This document shows, in pieces, positions 59,121 through 64,000 of a DNA stretch of 64,000 bases. Under the pieces are notes generated by a model that saw only the letters and a list, made by a program, of their open reading frames with translations, searched no databases and had not been told where the DNA came from. This stretch comes from Streptomyces sp. GSL17-111. GTDB lineage: Bacteria; Actinomycetota; Actinomycetes; Streptomycetales; Streptomycetaceae. The position numbers and the translations under genes are program-made. The DNA lies in assembly GCF_037911585.1 (NCBI RefSeq), contig NZ_JBAJNS010000001.1, positions 4,883,501 to 4,947,500 of the forward strand, in the 5' to 3' direction. The number at the start of each line of letters is the position of its first letter. Positions within the stretch are counted from its first letter, which is position 1.

Positions 59121-60341
59121 GTGGCAGCACCGCAGAACTACCTCGCAGTCATCAAGGTCGTCGGTATCGGCGGCGGTGGCGTCAACGCCATCAACCGGAT
59201 GATCGAGGTCGGTCTCAAGGGCGTCGAGTTCATCGCGATCAACACCGATGCTCAGGCGCTGTTGATGAGCGACGCCGACGTCAAGCTCGACGTCGGCCGC
59301 GAGCTCACCCGGGGCCTTGGCGCCGGCGCCAATCCCGATGTCGGCCGCAAGGCCGCCGAGGACCACCGCGAGGAGATCGAGGAGGTCCTCAAGGGGGCCG
59401 ACATGGTCTTCGTCACCGCCGGAGAGGGCGGCGGCACCGGCACCGGTGGCGCGCCCGTGGTCGCGAACATCGCCCGCTCGCTGGGCGCGCTGACCATCGG
59501 CGTCGTGACGCGCCCCTTCACCTTCGAGGGGCGGCGCCGGGCGAACCAGGCGGAGGACGGCATCGCCGCCCTCCGCGACGAGGTCGACACCCTCATCGTC
59601 ATCCCCAACGACCGGCTGCTGTCCATCTCGGACCGCCAGGTCAGCGTCCTGGACGCCTTCAAGTCGGCCGACCAGGTGCTGCTCTCCGGTGTGCAGGGCA
59701 TCACCGACCTCATCACCACCCCCGGTCTCATCAACCTCGACTTCGCGGACGTCAAGTCCGTCATGTCGGAGGCCGGTTCGGCCCTCATGGGCATCGGCTC
59801 GGCCCGGGGCGACGACCGCGCGGTCGCGGCGGCGGAGATGGCCATCTCCTCACCGCTCCTCGAAGCCTCCATCGACGGCGCACGCGGTGTGCTGCTTTCG
59901 ATCTCCGGTGGTTCCGACCTCGGACTCTTCGAGATCAACGAGGCCGCCCAGTTGGTCAGCGAGGCCGCGCACCCCGAGGCCAACATCATCTTCGGCGCCG
60001 TCATCGACGACGCGCTCGGCGACGAGGTCCGGGTCACCGTCATCGCCGCCGGTTTCGACGGCGGTCAGCCGCCCGCCAAGAACCGCGAGAAGGCCCTCGG
60101 TTCGTACGGGAAGGACGAGTCGGCGGGCAGCGGCCCCCGTCCCGCCCCGCCGGTGCCGGACGAGCGCCCCTCCTTCGGTGGCCTCGGCAGCGTGCCGGCC
60201 CGCGACGAGGAGCCCGAGCCGGCCGCCGATCCGGCGCCGGCCGCCGAGGCGTCCCCCGTCACCCCGCCGCACGTCCCGTCGGCCCGTGACTACCAGGACA
60301 GCCAGGCCGAGGAGCTCGACGTCCCGGACTTCCTCAAGTAG
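59121..60341 (+). CDS. ftsZ: Tubulin-like division protein FtsZ
   Basis: 406 residues, GTG start, GAGG about 11 nt upstream. Forms the Z ring. GTP-binding signature GEGGGTGTGGAP (about 102-113), T7 loop INLDFADVKSVM, N-terminal KVVGIGGGGVNAINRMI, EFIAINTDAQAL. The C-terminal linker (about 320-395) is Pro/Ala/Glu-rich, ending in the conserved peptide ELDVPDFLK that binds SepF and other anchors. FtsA is absent in this group, so SepF is the likely anchor. Confidence 0.99.
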   Translation: MAAPQNYLAVIKVVGIGGGGVNAINRMIEVGLKGVEFIAINTDAQALLMSDADVKLDVGRELTRGLGAGANPDVGRKAAEDHREEIEEVLKGADMVFVTAGEGGGTGTGGAPVVANIARSLGALTIGVVTRPFTFEGRRRANQAEDGIAALRDEVDTLIVIPNDRLLSISDRQVSVLDAFKSADQVLLSGVQGITDLITTPGLINLDFADVKSVMSEAGSALMGIGSARGDDRAVAAAEMAISSPLLEASIDGARGVLLSISGGSDLGLFEINEAAQLVSEAAHPEANIIFGAVIDDALGDEVRVTVIAAGFDGGQPPAKNREKALGSYGKDESAGSGPRPAPPVPDERPSFGGLGSVPARDEEPEPAADPAPAAEASPVTPPHVPSARDYQDSQAEELDVPDFLK

Positions 60342-60371
60342 CCACCACCGTACGGACCGGCCCCTCGCGAC

Positions 60372-61103
60372 GTGATACGACAGCACGACACCAGCAGCGG
60401 CGCCCACTTCGCCTTCACCGACCGGTGGGGCGGGGTGAGCGCCGCTCCCTATGGCACCCTCAACCTCGGCGGCGCGGTCGGGGACGACCCCGCGGCCGTC
60501 CGGGCCAACCGCGCCCTGGCGGCCCGGAGTCTCGGCCTCGACCCGGAGCGCGTGGTCTGGATGAACCAGGTACACGGCGCCGACGTCGCGGAGGTCGACC
60601 GCCCGTGGGGGACGGAGGCCGTGCCCGCCGTGGACGGCCTGGTCACCGCCCGGCGCGGACTGGCCCTGGCCGTCCTCACCGCAGACTGCACCCCCGTCCT
60701 GCTCGCCGACACCACGGCCGGGGTCGTGGGCGCCGCCCACGCCGGACGTCCGGGCCTGGTCGCCGGGGTGGTGCCCGCCACCGTGCGGGCCATGGTCGCC
60801 CTCGGCGCGGACCCGGCCCGCGTCACCGCCCGCATCGGCCCCGCGGTCTGCGGTCGTTGCTACGAGGTGCCGGAGGCCATGCGGGCCGAGGTGACCGCCG
60901 TCGCGCCCGCCGCCCACGCCACGACCCGGTGGGGCACCGCGGCCGTCGACGTGGCCGCCGGGGTGCGGGCCCAGCTCGCTGAAGCGGGGGTCGCCGACAT
61001 CGGCGACAGCACGGTGTGCACCCTGGAGTCGGAGGACCATTTCTCCTACCGCCGGGAGCAGCGCACCGGGCGGCTGGCGAGTTACGTCTGGCTGGAGGGC
61101 TGA
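60372..61103 (+). CDS. pgeF: Peptidoglycan editing factor PgeF / multicopper-type nucleoside phosphorylase (YlmD)
   Basis: 243 residues, GTG start at 60372. Family (DUF152, YfiH/YlmD) markers: FTDRWGGVSAAPYGTLNLGGAVGDDPAAVRANR, VVWMNQVHGADV, AVLTADCTPVLLAD, VGAAHAGRPGLVAGVV, RIGPAVCGRCYEV and STVCTLESEDHFSYRREQRTGRLASYVWL. Metal ligands His/Cys fall in these. Members act on purine nucleosides and, in E. coli, remove misincorporated L-Ser from UDP-MurNAc. Conserved just after ftsZ in actinobacteria. Confidence 0.93.
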   Translation: MIRQHDTSSGAHFAFTDRWGGVSAAPYGTLNLGGAVGDDPAAVRANRALAARSLGLDPERVVWMNQVHGADVAEVDRPWGTEAVPAVDGLVTARRGLALAVLTADCTPVLLADTTAGVVGAAHAGRPGLVAGVVPATVRAMVALGADPARVTARIGPAVCGRCYEVPEAMRAEVTAVAPAAHATTRWGTAAVDVAAGVRAQLAEAGVADIGDSTVCTLESEDHFSYRREQRTGRLASYVWLEG

Positions 61104-61106
61104 ACG

Positions 61107-61871
61107 ATGGCCGAGGGCACACGCGCACCGGGCGCGGACGCCGACCCGGGGGAGCGCGCGGCGGAACTGGCCGCGAACCTCGCGCGGGTGGAGGAGCGTC
61201 TGAACGCCGCGTGCGCGGCGGCGGGCCGCGCACGCGAGGAGGTGACGCTCGTCGTCGTCACCAAGACCTACCCGGCGAGCGACGTACGGCTGCTGGCCGA
61301 CCTCGGGGTGCGGCACGTGGCGGAGAACCGCCACCAGGAGGCCGGGCCGAAGGCCGAGGCGCTGGCCGACCTCCCGCTCGTGTGGCACTTCGTGGGGCAG
61401 CTGCAGACCAACAAGGCCCGAGCGGTGGCCGGTTTCTGTGACTATGTGCACTCCGTCGACCGGCTCCGGCTCGTGGACGCCCTCGCGTCCGCGGCCCGGC
61501 AACGGGGGCGTGAACTGCGCTGCCTGCTCCAGGTGGCACTGGACAAGGAGGACGCCGGCGCGGAGTCCTCCGCCCGGGGCGGCGTCGCCCCCGCCGACGT
61601 CGACGCGTTGGCGGCGGCGGTCACGGCGGCGCCGGGGCTCTCACTGGCCGGCGTGATGACCGTGGCCCCGCTGACCGGCCGTTACGCGGGCCGTCCTGCC
61701 GCCGCGTTCGAGCGCCTGGGGGAAATCTCAAGCGGGCTGCGACGGAACGATCCTGCTGCAACCATGGTGTCGGCAGGGATGAGTTCGGACCTTGAGGAGG
61801 CCGTGGCCGCCGGTGCGACACATGTACGCGTCGGCACTGCGGTACTCGGAGTCCGTCCCCGCCTCGGGTAA
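61107..61871 (+). CDS. yggS: PLP-binding homeostasis protein YggS/PLPHP (YlmE)
   Basis: 254 residues, 3 bp after pgeF. Single TIM-barrel with the PLP-binding Lys53 in TLVVVTKTYPASDVRLLADLGVRHVAENR, then LVWHFVGQLQTNKARAV, RCLLQVALDKED, LAGVMTVAPL and SAGMSSDLEEAVAAGATHVRVGTAVLG. Controls PLP and amino-acid/keto-acid balance. No catalytic activity known. Confidence 0.96.
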   Translation: MAEGTRAPGADADPGERAAELAANLARVEERLNAACAAAGRAREEVTLVVVTKTYPASDVRLLADLGVRHVAENRHQEAGPKAEALADLPLVWHFVGQLQTNKARAVAGFCDYVHSVDRLRLVDALASAARQRGRELRCLLQVALDKEDAGAESSARGGVAPADVDALAAAVTAAPGLSLAGVMTVAPLTGRYAGRPAAAFERLGEISSGLRRNDPAATMVSAGMSSDLEEAVAAGATHVRVGTAVLGVRPRLG

Positions 61872-61993
61872 CGTCGCCAAGAAAGTCGGACTACAGACGA
61901 AAATATGGTCATTTCCGGCGAAACGGTCAGACTATGTGGATGCGCGGCCACCGGTGACGGAGCCGATCCACCACAGAGCGGAGGGTGCGGAGC
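61872..61993. promoter_or_regulatory. Spacer before sepF, possible promoter
   Basis: 122 bp, A/T-richer than its neighbours (AAGAAAGTCGGACTACAGACGAAAATATGG). TATGTG near 61935 and AAAATATGG near 61900 could serve as -10 elements, so sepF may have its own promoter. No hairpin. Confidence 0.3.
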
Positions 61994-62611
61994 ATGGCCG
62001 GCGCGATGCGCAAAATGGCGGTCTACCTCGGCCTCGTGGAGGACGATGGTTATGACGGCCGGGGGTACGACCCTGACGACGAGTTCGAACCCGAGCCCGA
62101 GCCCGAGCCCGAGCGGGAGCGCCGGCGGCAGCCCGCGCACGAGCCCCCGCCGGAGGAGCCCGTCCGGGTGGTCCAGCCTCCGGCTCAGCGGGAGCGCGAA
62201 CAGACCCCTGCCCTGGTGGGCGACGGTGGCCGGGTGAGCAGGATCGCCCCCGTGTCGTCCATCACATCCGAACGCCCGAATCTGGAGAAGAGCGCACCGG
62301 TGATCATGCCCAAGGTCGTGTCCGAGCGGGAGCCCTACCGGATCACCACGTTGCACCCGCGGACGTACAACGAGGCCCGTACCATCGGGGAACACTTCCG
62401 TGAGGGCACGCCGGTGATCATGAACCTCACCGAGATGGACGACACGGACGCAAAGCGACTTGTCGACTTTGCCGCCGGTCTCGTCTTCGGTCTGCACGGC
62501 AGCATTGAGCGGGTGACCCAGAAGGTCTTCCTTCTGTCTCCTGCTAACGTCGATGTAACGGCGGAGGACAAGGCCCGCATCGCAGAGGGCGGGTTCTTCA
62601 ACCAGAGCTGA
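61994..62611 (+). CDS. sepF: Cell division protein SepF
   Basis: 205 residues from the ATG at 61994 with GGAGGGTGCGGAG upstream. N-terminal amphipathic membrane-targeting helix MAGAMRKMAVYLGLVEDDGYD, an acidic/Pro linker containing about 6 Glu-Pro repeats (FEPEPEPEPERERR), then the SepF core (YRITTLHPRTYNEARTIGEHFREGTPVIMNLTEMDDTDAKRLVDFAAGLVFGLHGSIERVTQKVFLLSP). Membrane anchor of FtsZ where FtsA is absent. Confidence 0.97.
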   Translation: MAGAMRKMAVYLGLVEDDGYDGRGYDPDDEFEPEPEPEPERERRRQPAHEPPPEEPVRVVQPPAQREREQTPALVGDGGRVSRIAPVSSITSERPNLEKSAPVIMPKVVSEREPYRITTLHPRTYNEARTIGEHFREGTPVIMNLTEMDDTDAKRLVDFAAGLVFGLHGSIERVTQKVFLLSPANVDVTAEDKARIAEGGFFNQS

Positions 62612-62680
62612 GACGCAACACCGGAAACAGCCCCGGCCGACAGGCGGCCGGGCAGGTCCCAGGGGAGAGGGAAGCGCACG

Positions 62681-62965
62681 ATGGGCATCGCACAACAAGT
62701 GGTCCTCGTCGCGTTGAACCTGTTCCTGTACGTGCTGATCTTCCGGCTGATCATGGACTACGTCTTCATGTTCGCCCGCTCATGGCAACCCGGCAAGGCG
62801 ATGGTGGTCGTCCTGGAGGGGACCTACACTGTCACTGATCCGCCGCTGAAGCTTTTGCGGCGGTTCATTCCGCCGCTGCGCTTCGGGGGCGTGGCGCTAG
62901 ACCTGTCCTTCTTCGTACTGATGATCATCGTTTTCATCCTGATCCGGATCGTGGGCGGGCTGTGA
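62681..62965 (+). CDS. yggT: YggT-family membrane protein (YlmG)
   Basis: 94 residues, two membrane segments (VVLVALNLFLYVLIFRLIMDYVFMFA; GVALDLSFFVLMIIVFILIRIV) around the family loop WQPGKAMVVVLEGTYTVTDPPLKLLRRFIPPLRFGG. Conserved between sepF and divIVA in Gram-positive bacteria; linked to division or osmotic stress but without defined function. Ribosome binding site GGGGAGAGGGAA upstream. Confidence 0.96.
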   Translation: MGIAQQVVLVALNLFLYVLIFRLIMDYVFMFARSWQPGKAMVVVLEGTYTVTDPPLKLLRRFIPPLRFGGVALDLSFFVLMIIVFILIRIVGGL

Positions 62966-63014
62966 ACGAGTACGGTCTTGCCGATATGCCGATGACCTAC
63001 GTTGAGGTGAAGAG

Positions 63015-64000
63015 ATGCCGCTGACCCCCGAGGACGTGCGGAACAAGCAGTTCACGACCGTCCGCCTCCGAGAAGGCTATGACGAGGACGAGGTCGATGC
63101 CTTCCTTGACGAGGTCGAAGCCGAGCTGACCCGCCTGCTGCGGGAGAACGAGGACCTGCGCGCCAAGCTGGCCGCCGCGACGCGAGCCGCCGCGCAGAGC
63201 CAGCAGCAACAGGGTATGCGCAAACCTCCGGAGGACCGATCACAGCAGGGCCCGGTGCCCGCTGCCATATCAGGTCCGCAGCCGGTGCCTCCGGGACAGC
63301 AGCAGATGGGCGGCCAGCAGCAGATGGGCGGCCCGCCCCAGCTCCCCGGTGCACCCCAGCTGCCCGCAGGTCCCGGCGGACCCCAGTCCGGCCAGCACGG
63401 TCCCGGCCAGCAGCAGCACCAGCCTCAGCACCAGCAGCACCAGCCTCAGCACCAGCAGCATCAGCAGCACGGTCCCGGCCCGATGGGCCCGGGGCCGATG
63501 GGCGGCCACGGCGGCCCGCCGCAGATGCAGCAGGGCGGCGGCAACGACAGCGCCGCGCGCGTGCTGTCCCTGGCGCAGCAGACCGCCGACCAGGCGATCG
63601 CCGAGGCCCGTTCCGAGGCCAACAAGATCGTCGGTGAGGCCCGCAGCCGTGCCGAGGGTCTGGAGCGGGATGCCCGTGCCAAGGCCGACGCGCTGGAGCG
63701 GGACGCCCAGGAGAAGCACCGCGTCGCGATGGGCTCGCTGGAGTCCGCCCGCGCCACGCTGGAGCGCAAGGTCGAGGACCTGCGCGGCTTCGAGCGGGAG
63801 TACCGCACGCGCCTGAAGTCGTACCTGGAGAGCCAGCTGCGTCAGCTGGAGAACCAGTCGGACGACTCGCTCGCCCCGCCGCGCAGCCCGGCCGCCGCGT
63901 CCCTGCCGGCCTCGCCGTCGATGGCGTCCGCCGGCGCGCCGTCGGGCGGCACGATGGGCGGTCACCAGTCGATGGGCGGTCAGTCCATGGGCGGCGGCCA
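63015..64000 (+). CDS. divIVA: Polar-growth protein DivIVA (Wag31), 3' truncated
   Basis: ATG at 63015 with GAGGTGAAGAG upstream; the frame is open to the window end (328 codons). N-terminal DivIVA domain MPLTPEDVRNKQFTTVRLREGYDEDEVDAFLDEVEAELTRLLREN, with the lipid-binding KQFTTVRLR loop. A Gln/Gly/Pro/His-rich disordered linker follows (about 63-170), then the long coiled coil (DSAARVLSLAQQTADQAIAEARSEANKIVGEARSRAEGLERD... to about 280) and a Ser/Ala/Gly-rich tail with MGGHQSMGGQSMGG repeats. It marks hyphal tips and directs apical growth and branching; essential in Streptomyces. Confidence 0.97.
   Translation, partial: MPLTPEDVRNKQFTTVRLREGYDEDEVDAFLDEVEAELTRLLRENEDLRAKLAAATRAAAQSQQQQGMRKPPEDRSQQGPVPAAISGPQPVPPGQQQMGGQQQMGGPPQLPGAPQLPAGPGGPQSGQHGPGQQQHQPQHQQHQPQHQQHQQHGPGPMGPGPMGGHGGPPQMQQGGGNDSAARVLSLAQQTADQAIAEARSEANKIVGEARSRAEGLERDARAKADALERDAQEKHRVAMGSLESARATLERKVEDLRGFEREYRTRLKSYLESQLRQLENQSDDSLAPPRSPAAASLPASPSMASAGAPSGGTMGGHQSMGGQSMGGG
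63417..63458 (+). repeat. Tandem 21-bp repeat in the divIVA linker
   Basis: Two exact adjacent copies of a 21-bp unit beginning CACCAGCCTCAGCACC (63417-63437, 63438-63458), coding H-Q-P-Q-H-Q-Q twice, followed by a degenerate third copy (CATCAGCAGCAC). The length of this linker is likely to vary between strains. Confidence 0.85.

Noticed and set aside
63290..63480. Microsatellite in the window end (CAG-rich)
   Set aside because: It is the Gln/His-rich linker of divIVA in frame; only the 21-bp exact tandem unit is reported as a repeat.

Overview
The window is chromosomal DNA from a high-GC actinomycete, almost certainly a Streptomyces. The evidence is the extreme GC content with G/C-ending codons, a 'conservon' (cvnABCD) followed by P450 genes, class II DAHP synthase, monomeric isocitrate dehydrogenase, an iron box of the DmdR1/IdeR type, and the Streptomyces order of the division and cell-wall (dcw) cluster ending in divIVA. 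I see no tRNA, rRNA, insertion sequence, prophage or CRISPR array.

Layout. 0-1.7 kb: the 3' part of a Tat-exported PhoX-like phosphatase gene and a DUF1203 gene. 2.1-8.8 kb: a complete conservon (sensor-kinase-like CvnA, roadblock CvnB, DUF742 CvnC, GTPase CvnD) followed by two cytochromes P450, a crotonase-family enzyme and a small membrane protein. 8.9-12.6 kb: icd and the DAHP synthase gene, each followed by a strong terminator. 12.7-14.3 kb: iron storage (bfd under an iron box, convergent bfr) and a sulfite-oxidase-like molybdoenzyme. 14.3-18.1 kb: a cold-shock-type group (a gene-free, strongly structured stretch, a MerR-like HTH gene, a cold-shock protein, a DEAD-box helicase and a SCO5918-like protein). 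18.2-24.1 kb, minus strand: endonuclease IV, a secreted lytic transglycosylase, an unknown gene, a PASTA Ser/Thr kinase and a DUF4190/septum-formation protein. 24.2-30.9 kb: thiamine genes (thiO-thiS-thiG under a TPP riboswitch; thiE), a LOG-family protein, an FAD oxidoreductase, an Rv2175c-type protein and metF. 30.9-39.8 kb: a membrane protein with a Tyr/Gly-rich tail, a phytoene-desaturase-like oxidoreductase, a TetR/YhgE-Pip/ABC unit with a perfect 26-bp palindrome, an HEPN-type protein, a methyltransferase and a DUF3040 protein. 40.1-45.6 kb, minus strand: a MoxR-DUF58-transglutaminase operon and a beta-carbonic anhydrase.

46.1-64 kb, plus strand: rsmH-ftsL-ftsI-murE-murF-mraY-murD-ftsW-murG-ftsQ-ftsZ-pgeF-yggS-sepF-yggT-divIVA (divIVA is cut by the window end). 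Many genes overlap by 4 bp (ATGA or GTGA), so translational coupling is likely. mraZ, murC and ftsA are not in the cluster. The genes make lipid II (murE, murF, mraY, murD, murG), polymerise it at the septum (ftsW, ftsI), build and anchor the Z ring (ftsZ, sepF, ftsQ, ftsL) and drive polar growth (divIVA).

Most notable non-routine observations: a TTA (bldA-type) codon in cvnC; a P450 whose K-helix reads E-V-L-W instead of ExxR; an uncharacterised structured leader or ncRNA before the MerR-like gene; a 9-bp hairpin that covers the ribosome binding site of the DEAD-box helicase; an ABC ATPase with a Walker A Lys-to-Arg change; and several genes whose -10-like hexamer lies 6-7 nt before the start codon, suggesting leaderless mRNAs.
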